DNA from: Antitrichia curtipendula
Taxonomy: Eukaryota > Streptophyta > Bryopsida > Hypnales > Leucodontaceae
Assembly (NCBI GenBank): GCA_951230915.1
Contig: OX579635.1
Span: 39,060,001 to 39,124,000 of the forward strand
DNA: 64,000 nt
Direction: 5' to 3'
Shown: positions 34,544-46,135 of the stretch, in pieces
Layout of the letters: every line of letters starts with the position of its first letter
How positions within the stretch are numbered: the first letter of the stretch is position 1
Notes under the pieces: model-generated
Databases searched by the model: none
Seen by the model: the letters and a program-made list of their open reading frames with translations, nothing else
What the model was told of the DNA's origin: nothing
Translations under genes and position numbers: made by a program

Positions 34544-34770
34544 TGGCAGGCTGAAATCCATGCCCATGAGAAAAATCAGTCAAAATCTACAAGCCAAGGA
34601 CCCTGATGAAGGTTGAGATTCCTTGAATGAGGCACTACATTAGAGGCTCCATTGGCTTACATGTTAGCTTTGATTTGTGTTTAGTGTGAAAAGAATTCAT
34701 CACTTGACATTTTGTTCTTGGTAATTGATTTTCAGCTCACCTTCAAATAAATGTGCAAACTTGTACATAG

Positions 34771-35691
34771 GTTGAGTTAGTAACCACAATCAATGTCATG
34801 ATGGCGGTGGAGTAGGAACTTCCAACTTTTGAGTGGAAAGTCATCAACATAAAGTGATTTTTTAAGACCTTTTTGTTGTAGCTACGTTAGCAAACATTGC
34901 AACTGCCTTAGGTGAGTAAAATGACCATTATATATACAATATTTGTTGATTTGGAAGTATTCTAAAGATTCTCTAGGGTCAGTTAGGCAACACACCTCAA
35001 AAATTCATAACAAATTTGTGCTTTGTCAAAAAAAAAAGTTGAAATGTTCTCCCTATTTTTCATATTTGTCTTTATGTAGAATTTATAAAAAAGAAATTTC
35101 AACAATGCCAACACGGCAAACTAGTTACTAGTCATTCTACATGTTCTAGGCTACTTTAGCTTATGTAGAAATGAGACTTCAAATCCATGATTGCAAAAGA
35201 GGATGCCTTTGGCCCTATTGAAGTTTATTGCAAGCCACAAACTATTTGACAAATTTTGCCAAAACCTTACTACATTTTTGTAGTGGCTACCATTACTAGA
35301 AAATTTCAAAGAAGATTTTGGATGAAACTTCCTAAAAAATCTTCAAAAATACAAGAGCCACCAAAATTTCAATGAAATTTGCCAAATGTTTACACTTGGT
35401 GTTAAAGAATGGTTTGATATTAAGATAGAAGGTCCATACATTGACCAGTTCACAGCTGATTGCATTTGAAAGGAAGCTAAATTCTTTTTATCAATCTATA
35501 GTAAAAAATTTAGGAAGAAAAATGGAATTGGTATTTAACCCAAGTTGATTCATATTTTTTGGACCTTTGTGGAATTGGTTACAAATTTCTTAATTTGAAA
35601 TGCAATGATCTTTACAAACATCCCCTCTTGGTATATTGATAATGCATTGAAGAAAAGAAAATGCACCTTTGCATTAGAAGACACTATTTAT
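34771..35691. other. Intergenic DNA with dispersed repeat similarity
   Basis: Pieces match 42708-42840 and 57140-57260 ('gttagt(g/a)(g/a)cc', 'aacttc(t/c)a'), and 35190-35560 matches 10380-10540 and 40205-40320. No gene seen. Confidence 0.35.
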
Positions 35692-36264
35692 TTAACCCCT
35701 AAAGCCTAGAGGGTGTTTTCTGCCCAAAACCACTCAAAATTGCCACTTCTATTGTGCTCATTCAAGAAAACCAAAATAATAATTTTTTTTGGAATCTAAC
35801 TGTAGGACCTTGTACTTAACTTGGCTAAGATCATGTAGTAAAAATTTTCCTCAAATTTGACCGTACGGATTGGAAGATATTAGCACTCAAAGTTGGACAA
35901 AAATGTTTTTTTTTTTAAGATGCTTAGATTGCCCGAAAAAACTAAGACTGTTCATAATTTTCTCATCCCTAGTTCAAATAGAATAAATAAAAGCTTCACG
36001 TATAGACAAAAACATAATATTTTAGAAAAAAATTCAAAAAAATTATTTTGATTTTTTGTGATTTTTTTGGATTGCCTACTAATATCCATTTCTTGCTTAT
36101 TGGACCATAACTTTTTCACCTGACATTCGATTGAAACAAATATCCTCTTGCAAAACTACACAACTTCAAAAAATCTCAAAGAAATTCACTACAAATTGAG
36201 ACAATAGGAACCTATCCGGACCCAAATTGTCCCCCAAGGGGACAAATGGTTCTTTAGGGATTAA
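35692..36264. mobile_element. TTAA-type (piggyBac-like) MITE, 573 bp
   Basis: TTAA on both sides (35692-35695, 36261-36264). Ends are CCCCTAAAGCC and, on the other strand, TCCCTAAAGAACC. The interior matches 4073-4646 almost throughout and that copy is the same length. Confidence 0.75.
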
Positions 36265-36872
36265 AGCATGGGCTATTTTAGGACCTCCTACCTTAATCTG
36301 AGCTAATCCTAACTAAAAGATTTAGAGAAGTTAAATGAAATCACAATAGAGCTATTGTACATGATTGGATGAGTAAAATCAATTGTATGTACCAATATAT
36401 TGACACATAATTAGTGAAAGGATGTTGATTAATGAAAAGTCTCCATTTGCCATGATACAAGAAGGAAGAGGTTCCATTCACCACAATGGGAAATTTGGAA
36501 CCATAGTCTACAACAATCTAGAAACTCGCACCATGTACAAGTTAGCACATTTATTTGAAGATAAGCCAAAATGGCAATTGATGATTTCTTTTCAAACTTA
36601 ATCCAAATTGAAAAACTTGCACCATGTACAAGTTTGCACATTTATTTGAAGGTAAGCTAAAAATCAATTGCCAAAAATGAAATGTCTCCTAATGATTTCT
36701 TTTCAAACTTAACCCAAATTGAAGGTAAACTATATAGTCAACGGAATCTGTATGGTTTGAGGAATCTCATCAAACCTTCTTGTTTTTCCGGTACAAAATG
36801 AGCTACTTCAAGGGTCCTAGGCTTACAGATTTTGAACAGAGTTTTCTCGTGGGCATGGATTTCAGACTTACA
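36265..36872. other. 3' flank of membrane-protein copy B
   Basis: 36380-36780 matches the 46080-46135 plus 53842-54010 flanks of the third copy ('aaaggatgtt', 'ttccattcacca', 'acaagttagcacatttattt'). It holds an internal duplication ('aacttgcaccatgtacaagt' at 36532-type and 36614-type positions). No gene. Confidence 0.4.
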
Positions 36873-37475
36873 TCAAAGGGCAATGGCGTCATGCATGTGC
36901 ACCACCTCTTCACACCACCGTGCCCAGGTTTCAAACTTCCCGTCCTTGGTCTCTTTATACAAGCTGCGACTCATACACGGCACTCCGATCGGGACTAAAC
37001 CCCAAAACATTTCCATCATTACATCCTTCAAGTCCTTCCAAAACAGAACTGGCAAGCAGGCACCACCCTTCCATGCGACAATTGGCTCATGGCACGCCAG
37101 GAAGGCCACTAACGACCAACAAAACCTAATCAATTGAACAACGAGACGAATCAAATTAACTGCCACCGCAAACACACCATACACCACACAGAAACCACCG
37201 AAAAAAATCACGGTATATCCGAACAAAAACACCGAGAAGAAGAGGAAAGTGATCAACAAGCCGAGCACCCAAAATACTGGTCCACCGATAATGAGGAGCA
37301 TCACATGGAGCGCACTCCACAGGAAAATTCCCAGCGGTCTTGGAAGCCATGAGCTCGCTAGAAGACCAAAACGAAGACGACTGTAGAAAGTGCGATTGTA
37401 AGTGGCAGGCGCGTCCACACAGACAAGAATCTCACACTCCGCGACATACTCCTTGTGGCAACAATCCACGGCCAT
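36873..37475 (-). CDS. Unrecognised multi-pass membrane protein, copy B
   Basis: 200 residues from ATG at 37475 (context cgccaATGGCC). It starts MAVDCCHKEYVAECEILVCV, has the same basic segment and hydrophobic core, and ends FETWARWCEEVVHMHDAIAL. Compared with copy A it has about 11 extra residues after the core (ACHEPIVAWKGGACLPV region). It lies tail to tail with copy A (inverted duplication) with 2.3 kb between stops. The frame is intact, which over this divergence argues for a working gene. Function and location beyond a likely membrane are unknown. Confidence 0.65.
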   Translation of the reverse strand: MAVDCCHKEYVAECEILVCVDAPATYNRTFYSRLRFGLLASSWLPRPLGIFLWSALHVMLLIIGGPVFWVLGLLITFLFFSVFLFGYTVIFFGGFCVVYGVFAVAVNLIRLVVQLIRFCWSLVAFLACHEPIVAWKGGACLPVLFWKDLKDVMMEMFWGLVPIGVPCMSRSLYKETKDGKFETWARWCEEVVHMHDAIAL

Positions 37476-37970
37476 TGGCGTACAGTAACCCTAATCCGGT
37501 AGTGCTGGTCTGTCGATCTTCAAGTTCTTCCCTGCCGACAATTGTTGGCAGAAATGAGAAGAATCTAGAATGGCATGGCTCCTGCTCTACGTAACACCGG
37601 CATGAATGAGTTGAAGATTGTGCTTCGAATTGAAAAGCCTTGAAGTGGAATCAGATCGACAGCTCTTTACTACAATTGCTACCCTTGTTCGAATTCGCAG
37701 ATACATGAGGAGAGGATTGTGAAAGCACGTGATGCTCAAGGGGAAGAGGAAGTGGAAGAAGTAATTAAACAAGGAAGTTGTCGGCCGTCGTCGTCACTTC
37801 GGTGAAATTGAAATCATGCTGACTAACGAGATTGTACTGAACTATACTGTCTAGATCTTCTATCCTGAGTGCTGAAAATGTCCACTTTTGGTTGGACCAG
37901 TGATCTCGCAAGCGTTCACAGCCTTGCGTGCTGAAATTGACATGGTATTTTATAACTAGATTTGGCAAAT
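37476..37970 (-). promoter_or_regulatory. Leader/promoter region of copy B
   Basis: Shares with the other copies 'gttcttccctgccgacaatt', 'gaggagaggattgtgaaagc' and 'gctgaaaatgtccactttt'. The divergent block seen beyond this point in the other modules is missing here; sequence after about 37925 is unrelated. Confidence 0.45.
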
Positions 37971-38093
37971 GTTTCCACTGTCTTGGACTCTTGGACCGCC
38001 CTTTAATCCTTAACGAATGGAGTCTATGATGGTGTGAACAACTTCAATATGCCTTGTTTTGTATGGTGGTTTTTTTTCCGTGGAATATGAATT

Positions 38094-39500
38094 AAGGTAA
38101 CTCTGCCTATGACAGGCAGAGTTACCTTAGAAGGTAACTTTGCCATAACATTCAAGAGCTGTGAGAGCAGCTGCCTTTCCTCTGACGGAATGTTGTGGTA
38201 TATTTCACATCATTTCATCCAAAGGATGAAATGGTGTGGAATATTCCACACCCAACATTAGCTAATAAGCCACGCGTCAATAATGTCAGACTTCTGCTCA
38301 GTGCCAAGGTCATGACTGCACAACCGGGTTACTGGGAAATTGGACACTTTCAATTTCAACAAAGCACAAAAAAATAGCTTAAAAAAAAAGTGACAAACAA
38401 TTCAGTGAGGTTAATAATTTCAATGCTTGAATTCACTCACATTGCATTGTAAACCATTCACGTTTCGTGCTTACAAAATAGAAGACAATTCTTTATGTAC
38501 ATATGGGGTGGTAGGAGGTAGAACAACCCATGTGGGATATGTAATTTAGAGTTTGTAATTTCTCAACCGCTCATAGTTAAGTCTAAAGTAGGAATTGTGT
38601 TAAAATTATAATTTCAGACCTCATTTAGGCATAGTGGAATACCTTTTTTCAAAATACTTTGAACTAAAAAAAGTTGGGTAATCAAGCTAAGTTTCATCTC
38701 CAAAAATCCGTTTGAGATTTTAATCTTCCACTCAAAAGTTATAGACAAATTTCATAGAGGGGTTTAAAAGGATTTTTTTTGACATTTTCATACATCCTCT
38801 CTGAAATTTGTCCATAAATTTTGAGTAGAAGATTAAAATCTCAAACGGATTTTTGGAAATGAAACTTAGCTTGATTCCCCAACTTATTTTAGTTCAAAGT
38901 ATTTTGAAAAAAGGTATTCCACTATGCCTAAATGAGGTCTGAAATTATAATTTTAACACAATTCCTACTTTAGACTTAACTATGAGCAGTTGAGAAATTA
39001 CAAACTCTAAATTACATATCCCACATGGGTTGTTCTATCTCCTACCACCCCAAGTGTACATAAAGATCTTCTCTTTTTTACAAAAAAAATCAAAATAAAT
39101 TATTGATGGCCAATGGTTAGATTTCATTGGTATAATACTCAATGAAGTCTTTGGGTTATGACAGACTATGTATCTTTAAAATTATTTGTTTGTAAATTTT
39201 GTCCTAGTGTTAGCCAAAAAAATAGATTGCACCATAAATATACTGCCATTGTCTCAGTCCTGAAGCATACATTAATAACATGTGGATGCATTTCGTGGAT
39301 GAAGACTTCAGAGAGGCAAAGGCAGCCTCTCTGAAGGCTCTTGAATGTTATGTGCCTATGACAGGCCAACTTTGGATCAGCCCAATGGAGGCCCAGAAAT
39401 TCATGAGCAATATATATGTCTTGTGAAATGTACTTTACAAGAATTTTTTCGATTGAATTAGGTTGGTCTATAATTCTGCCTGTCATAGCTAGAGTTACCT
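38094..39500. mobile_element. Outer TIR element, 'aggtaactctgcctatgaca'
   Basis: The left part holds a perfect palindrome 'aaggtaactctgcc tatgaca ggcagagttacctt' (38095-38129), then 'aaggtaactttgc'. After the nested element the sequence resumes '(tgc)ctatgacaggcc' and ends 'gcctgtcatagctagagttacct' (39478-39500). Joining the halves restores 'aaggtaactttgcctatgac', a second copy of the terminal motif. The class is uncertain. Confidence 0.65.
38144..39352. mobile_element. 1.2-kb TIR element with long internal foldback, copy 2
   Basis: Same ends (CATAACATTC...) as 21564-22771. TGC occurs on each side (38141-38143, 39353-39355), and removing the element with one TGC restores the outer element's repeat, so a 3-bp target duplication is proven. 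Inverted arms are 38494-38762 and 38796-39062, near identical. TSD size fits CACTA or PIF/Harbinger, but the ends do not match either consensus that I know. Confidence 0.85.
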
Positions 39501-41479
39501 CTTAAGTGGGAGTCTCTTTGTTTTGTTTCTCAAAGATGAATTCAGCTATCTTCTATAAGTTATAAAGTTTTCAAACTTTTTAATGAAATTTGAAATTATT
39601 GTGATTTTATCAAGTAGGAATGTAGAAAATTCAGATAAAATACAAGATTTGCTTGAAAATTCTTAAAATTGCACCATGCATATATAATTGTACAGTGGAA
39701 CATCATGGTAGAACTCAAAATTTAGGGTTGTCAAATATTTAGTATACCACAATTCTAGGATCAAAATTCAAATAGCTATGAATAGTATAATTTTAGAAAT
39801 TTCCAAATTTTTAAGGTGGAATAGCAAAAAGACTTGGTGAAATTAATTTCATTAGTTGAGTTCAAATTTAGATAAGACCATTTTCTAGGCTATAATTTAG
39901 ATTTAGAGCAAGGAGGTGCAAGTTGTCAAATTAGATTGAAAAAGAATCTATTGTAATCCATTTTTATAATGTGTATCTTTTTCCTTAGGCAAGTCAATAA
40001 GACCTCAATGAGGGAATTTCAACCAACCTCTCGAGCAAACGCATTTAAAATATGCACAAAAAAATTAGATGAAAAATTGTTATTCTCCGTTATGTTTTAC
40101 TCACTTGAAATCATCCAAGTGCCACTTTTTTGCTCCATGGTTTTTTAAGAATTAAGCATCCCTTCCAATCTACAAGAGTTAGGCCACTAATTTACTATTG
40201 CCAAAGTGGAAGCCTCTGGCCCTATCAAAGTTGATTTCAAGTCTAAGCACACAATTTGTAGATTTCTAGCAAATTTTTGCCAAATTTTTATCTCATTTGA
40301 ATAGTGACAACCACTACACATTAGCATTGTCTAGCAAAACTAGGGAAAATATGGATGAGATTGCTAAAAACGTCTCTAAAAAATTACAAGATTTGCCAAA
40401 ACTTGAATGAAGTTTATTACTTCAAATACGATTGTATATGAAAAATGGTATATACTGAATAGATGGGAGTTTAAGAACTCAATGATTGTTCTAACAAACC
40501 TACTTAACAAGGTATACGTCGTACAACCAAGAAGAAATCCAAAATGAAACGTTGCTTGCAAACTGCCTAATTGATTTACAAATGAACATGTATACTATTT
40601 GGAGAGCTCCTGGACACTATCTATGCTTTGTTTTGCATGCTCACAAAATGGAGAGGATTAAAATATTTATCCAACTTTTGCCTTTGGATTCTAATTACTG
40701 ACCAATTACCTATGACTAAGTGATCTCCATTTTTCTTCTCCACATGGATTAAGTGGACATGTCGTGGAACTTAGTCCAACCTTCATAGTCACAAGGGTAC
40801 TCTAGATGCGTAGCCCAATACTTAAATTTGAGGTCCTCCCAAGCCATTGATATTACAACCCAATTTTGATGGTGTAATGTACATGATGCTTATATGCACT
40901 ACATATATCCTATAAAAAATGAGTGGACCAATTATAAGTGGAAGGTAAGATAGGTTGACTAAACTTACATTACACATGCTATATTTTGGCTTGGCAAGAT
41001 GATAAAGTATTCAAGGACTATTTGGAGGGGTCTGGAATGAATTTAATCTACTTTGACATCGTATCAACCTTTGAGAGTAGTTTGAGAGTAGAAGGATAGA
41101 GGGGCTTTTAAAATTCTAAAGCAGTGTGGCTTCTTCTATTTTCATCACCTCTTTTGTTTGCATCCCCAATTTAATTTCCTAAAAGATGCACCTCAATCTT
41201 CCCTTTGAAAGTTATTATCCAATTTCAAATCCAAATGTATTGACCAATCATTTTCTTGTTTGTGAGTCACATTCAGATACCCGCAAAGTTGACTATGAAA
41301 GTCTATAAAAAGTATCACTTTAAGTTCCATGGCCATTGACATACAATCATGCAAAAAACCGTAATCGGGTTCAACTGCTAGTTTGTCTTTAAGTTCTTCC
41401 CTACTGACAATTATTTGCAAAAATGAGAAGAATGGCTCCTGCACAAACTAAAAATGCCATGAATGAAGACTCTACAAAA
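39501..41479. other. AT-rich intergenic DNA
   Basis: 40160-40330 and 41040-41290 are diverged matches to 30330-30480/35190-35290 and 57340-57520, so they belong to old dispersed repeats. 41361-41420 resembles the leader of the membrane-protein module ('aagttcttcccta(c)tgacaatt'). No gene is supported. Confidence 0.35.
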
Positions 41480-41792
41480 CATTACAAAAAATTTCAGCCC
41501 TCGGGAGTGCCGCGAGTTTTGCAGGGCTATGGTGCAATTAGGAAAAAAAATGGTTTTTTTCTTTTTTTTTTTAAATTAAATTTTTTTTTGGGGGGGAGAA
41601 TCTGACGTGGCACTAATAGTGCCACGTCATATTGGAGAATTTTTAAACTTTTTAAATAATTTTTTTTTTTAAATTAAAAAAAAATTAAAAAAAAATATAT
41701 TTTTTATTTTTTATTTTTCTGTAACTGCACCGCGGGAGGTGCCGAAAAAACTTTCTAAACAGCATTGTTGAGGGCTGAAATTTTTTGTAATG
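41480..41792. mobile_element. MITE, second member of the 23727-24082 family
   Basis: Ends cattacaaaaaatttcagcc on both strands. Subterminal 'gtgccgcgag' and 'gcaccgcgggaggtgcc' echo the other member. The interior is mostly T/A homopolymer with a single 'tgacgtggcac' pair instead of the tandem repeat. Confidence 0.7.
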
Positions 41793-41823
41793 AGTAAGTT
41801 CTTCAAATTTATATAACAAGTAA

Positions 41824-43914
41824 GGGCCGGTTTATACTTGGGGTCGGATTGAAGGCCGGCCGGAACTCTCCAAGTTTGAACCAATAGAATCTCTAAATTT
41901 TGCCAAATCCGGTCGAAAGGCTTTATACTTGGGGCCGGATGGAACCATTACTCATCCTACGTGTCGGCTTAGGTGGCACAATTTTGGTGCCAAACCATCC
42001 GGCCCCAAGGGAGCAATCGGGACGAGGTTTTGGGTGGCCCGAACTCTCATCTTGGGCCGGATGGAGCCCCTCCGTTGGATCCTACAAATCTCCACCATTA
42101 ATGAAAAGAATTTTATTTTTTATTTTATTTATGAACTCTTTTGATTTTACAAATAAACTAGATAAGAAGTGAAACAAGAGAGTTTTGGTCTGCTTGTTCT
42201 ATCAGACTGAAGATTTACATTCTGTCACTGATTTTACTACTAATCAGTAATCAATAATTATTTTTCATTTATGGGATTACAGATTTGCAACGAAGGCAGT
42301 GACTAGCCATATATTAATAGAGCCCCTGGAGATAATTATAATGAAAATTTCTAAAATTTTAGTTTTAATTTTTAAATTAAACAATAATGATTTAAAAAAG
42401 AATTTCAACATAAGAAAAAAACTTCAAGAAAAAATATTAGAATTTCTATTTCTATTTCTATTTTCCACTAAAATATTCTATAGTTAGAATCCACATGCTT
42501 TACATCTTGAGTCTAGACCCATTTCTTTCCCCAAAAAATAATTAAAAATTAATTAGGGCTATTTGCATAAGTGTCAATATAGAATTGAGATTGAAATTGA
42601 AAGTAAGGAATAATACTAATGATACTAAGATAAATTTGCATATAATAGGCAAACCACCTATGACATGCACCTAGGAAATGACCCATTAGAGTCTTACATC
42701 AATCCATGACAAAAAAAATTCAATAGATGAAATTAGGACTTAATTAAGTTAGTTAGTGGCCTAATCAATGTTTTGGGTGATGGTAATGGAGCTATTAGTG
42801 ATTAATTTAGAAACTTCTACCTTTTTAGTACCAATTCATTAAAGTAATTGATTTTTTTCTTCCTTTATGTTGCGACCCTGTTATAAAATATTGTAATTGC
42901 TTTAGGTAGTAGGATAGCCATCAAGCATATACTAACTTTTTGTTGGTTTTGGAGGAGTGTACAGACTCTTTTAAGCCAATTGGACAATATACTTCAAAAA
43001 TTTATAAAAAATTCGTACTTTATAAATAAAAAATTCGACTACTCTCTTTATTTCTCACTATTATGTTTGTATGGAAAAAAATCTGAATTTTTTTGCCAAT
43101 TGTCATAAGGCAAAACACTCATTATGTCTTACATAGGCATGTTTACTTTAAAACATTATGCATTTGTATAGTCACCATGTTGCAAAAGTAGGAAAATAGG
43201 GAATGTGACTTAATGTACATTGACTACATAAATAATCAAAAAAATATATTATAATAAATGAAGTCTGCTTTCATTTAAATATGATTTAAAAAAATTAAAA
43301 ATTAAATAGAAAAAATAGGAAAGGAAAGGAAAAGTTCCAAGCTTTTGTTTTTGTTTTTAATTCTTTCTTTCGGAATACAAAAACAAGAAGAGAAAGGAGA
43401 AGATTCAAATAAAATAGTTTTTTTTTCCCAATAGAAGATAGGAAAGAAAACAAAAACGTTTTAAAATATTAAAAAATCTCTCTTCTATTTTTGAAATAGA
43501 TAAAGTAGGAATTAAAAAAAGGATTTTAAAAAAATCTTATAACTATCTTTTCTATGTTTTAAATTGCACAAATAAGAAGAAAAAAGAACAAAAAACTAAA
43601 AAAATCTCTCTTTTATTCTTTTGAAATAGAAAAAATAAGAAGAGAAAGGAAATATTCACGTTTTATGTTTTTTTATTTGAACATTAAGAAAATACAAGAG
43701 CACATTAATCCTCAATCCGGCCCTAGAATTCAACCTCACCACTTTACATTACTTGGGGCGGGAGTGATTAATTCTCAATCTGGCCCCAAAATCCGGCCTC
43801 ACCACTTTACATTATCTAGGGCCGGAGTGGTGAATTGGGGCCGGATTGAAGGCCGGATTGAAGGCAAATCCGGCCGGCCTTCCATCCGGCCCAAAAGCGT
43901 GTATAAACCTGCCC
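41824..43914. mobile_element. PIF/Harbinger-like element, 2.1 kb, with TAA target duplication
   Basis: The left end GGGCCGGTTTATAC and the right end (other strand) GGGCAGGTTTATAC are flanked by TAA on both sides (41821-41823, 43915-43917). Both subterminal regions are GC-rich with many 'ggccgg' and 'ccggcc' words; the middle is AT-rich with no transposase. Short G-rich ends and a TAA/TTA duplication are the PIF/Harbinger signature. A fragment lies at 1540-2006. Confidence 0.75.
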
Positions 43915-44267
43915 TAAGGGCCTCCTTACATGCTCACCCGGTGGGCAAACTTGACTCTAAAACAAGCAAGATGACAAAAGTGCCTCCCCCCGATTGTCTA
44001 CAGGGATGGGCAAGACCAAGGAATATATTCCATTGTCTACTGATTCCGGTAGACACTCGGTGAACAACTCCATTGGTGGAGACTAAGAGATGAATAGTGA
44101 AGTATGAGAGAATCTCATATGTGTCAACTCCTAGTTGTATCCCTCCTCCACCCATCGAGTCCACATAAAAGTGGTTTTTGTATTTTTCCCTGTAGCTCCC
44201 CCCTTTTCCCTCTGCCCACCGATAAGGTAGGTGAACCCATTTCCGACTGGGCCCTAATGCCACGCCC

Positions 44268-44517
44268 TACAGAAGGCCCTCTCACCATGCAATTGAAAGC
44301 TGTGAACCGTGCCCCTTGTAAAACAAGCGCAGATGAAGTTAAGTGGAATCTGATTTGGAGGGATCAAGGGACTGATTTCAATGTTTTTATTGCGGCTTTC
44401 CCAATAGAGGAGGTCGACAATGGAAATGATTTGCTCCACATTTGTAATCAGAGTATTGATTGGAAGTTTGGCAGTGTTGCCTACGTCAGAATGAAGATCT
44501 TGTCGGGGTTGGGATAG
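44268..44517 (+). other. Possible exon or captured gene fragment
   Basis: From ATG at 44288 a frame reads MQLKAVNRAPCKTSADEVKW then IWRDQGTDFNVFIAAFPIEE and IDWKFGSVAYVRM, ending TAG at 44517. The composition is protein-like in less AT-rich DNA. No family is recognised and no splice partners are evident. The minus frame at 43934-44263 is not convincing. 44520-44900 shows nothing else. Confidence 0.3.
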
Positions 44518-44906
44518 GGTCCTTTATTGACTATATTTAAATTCTGTAGCAATCGGTAATCTGTTTGCAAAATCTCCACCATAGGAACAAAATGATGCAG
44601 CCATAGTATTGGCCTACAAGCGATTATAGGAACCTATGACTCCTGACTTTGAACTTCAATGCAGTAATTTTGATGCTATTATTTCATATTTTTCTTGCAT
44701 CCTTGGACTGGTTGTAAAAAGGCTAATCTTCTGAATGTTTCCTTCGACTTCTTGGATTCTTCTAAGTACCCTAAACCCTTAAACAGACGGGTATGGGTTC
44801 ACCTACCTTACAGCATGTAAGCTCACCCTAACTATGCTAACACAAGCTCTGTCTTTGCAGCACTTTTGCGATTTGCACGATTTTGAAGTAGAAGCCTCCT
44901 CAAAAG

Positions 44907-45308
44907 TCAACGCTTTACCCCATGTAAAGCTTCCTCCCCTTCTGCCCAGAACCAATACATAAAGCGATTGAGTGCCGGGCTGCCGGCACTTCTTTCTGAC
45001 AATGCAGATGCCGACAAACTGAACTGGAGATCTTGAACTTTATAATGTGAAGCTGAAAATCCATTTTCGTGTAGACCAATGAAAGAATTACCTGCCGACA
45101 TGCACCCCTGGACAAGTCCGTCAAAGGGGCACATCGGAATTACTTGACTACAATACCGTAACATTATTAACCTTCCCTGGGGGGTCCCTTTTGCTCGCCC
45201 AAAATCAGGAGTCCTCAACAGTAGCCTCGCCAATGACATACCAAGCTCTGACAGCTTCACCTCTGCCCAACCAATGACTTGTGCAGCATTATAACTAAAC
45301 TCTCCCCC
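44907..45308 (-). other. Possible exon, minus strand, C2-domain-like ending
   Basis: The minus frame reads EFSYNAAQVIGWAEVKLSEL, then GTPQGRLIMLRYCSQVIPMC, FIGLHENGFSASHYKVQDLQ and ALNRFMYWFWAEGEEALHG, with a stop near 44909. The first part (IGWAEVKLSEL...GRL) resembles the end of a C2 domain, a weak impression. It is open upstream of the only start candidates, so it would be an internal or last exon, or a captured fragment. Confidence 0.3.
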
Positions 45309-46135
45309 CAGGTATAGAGGAGGGAATTATACCTCCACCTTTGGGGGACGAAACCAAGCCTATTAACAGTGTTATGTACCCAAAGTCGTCCCACGAGGCT
45401 GAACTTATTCATTACCACCTATGGGTGAAATTTGGAATCTCTAAACTCATATTGGGTTCATCCTTTATAAAATGAACTCTGCAGCCCTATGAGGTTTAGC
45501 AAAGATTTCAATGCTGGAAGTAAAGTGCAACGTAAAAGTCTGGGATACTTAGCCCAAAACTCCTTTGAGAGTCCAAAATCACAACAGAGAGTACCCCAAA
45601 TGGAGCACTTGGATCATTAAAAATTTTACGCAACATTGGCCACATCTATAGAAACAACAGATTTCAGATTGCCAAACATGGGAAATTCAAGTGCTCAATG
45701 CTCAAAAAACAAGCATTGTCAAGTAGACAGGGCTTGGAAAACTCGGACTTTCAAGCGCTCTGAAAATCGGTTCATCGCCAACTAAAAACTTCAACAGTAA
45801 AATCCACAAGCAATATAGATGAGGTGCAACTTAGGTCTTGATTTCAAGCAGGCAACTTGAAACTGACCCCACTGCATCAAAAGTTAGCCTCCGGCATACC
45901 CGAAATTTCATGAAATTCTACCATGTTGATGAACAAAGACTCAATAATTCATGTGCAAAAATAGACTTAGGTGTTGTTTGTTGCTATAGAAGAATCGTGC
46001 ATAGTCCATGCTTAAGAAAACAAGTACCTAAATTGGTGGATGCAAACAATGATTTCAACTTGCAATAAAACAAAATTAATTGTATGTTCCAACAAAATGG
46101 CGTAGAATTAATGAAAGGATGTTCACTAATGCAAC
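45309..46135. other. Intergenic DNA
   Basis: No supported gene. From about 46070 it is the 3' flank of the third membrane-protein copy, cut from 53842 onwards by the large TTAA element. Confidence 0.4.
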
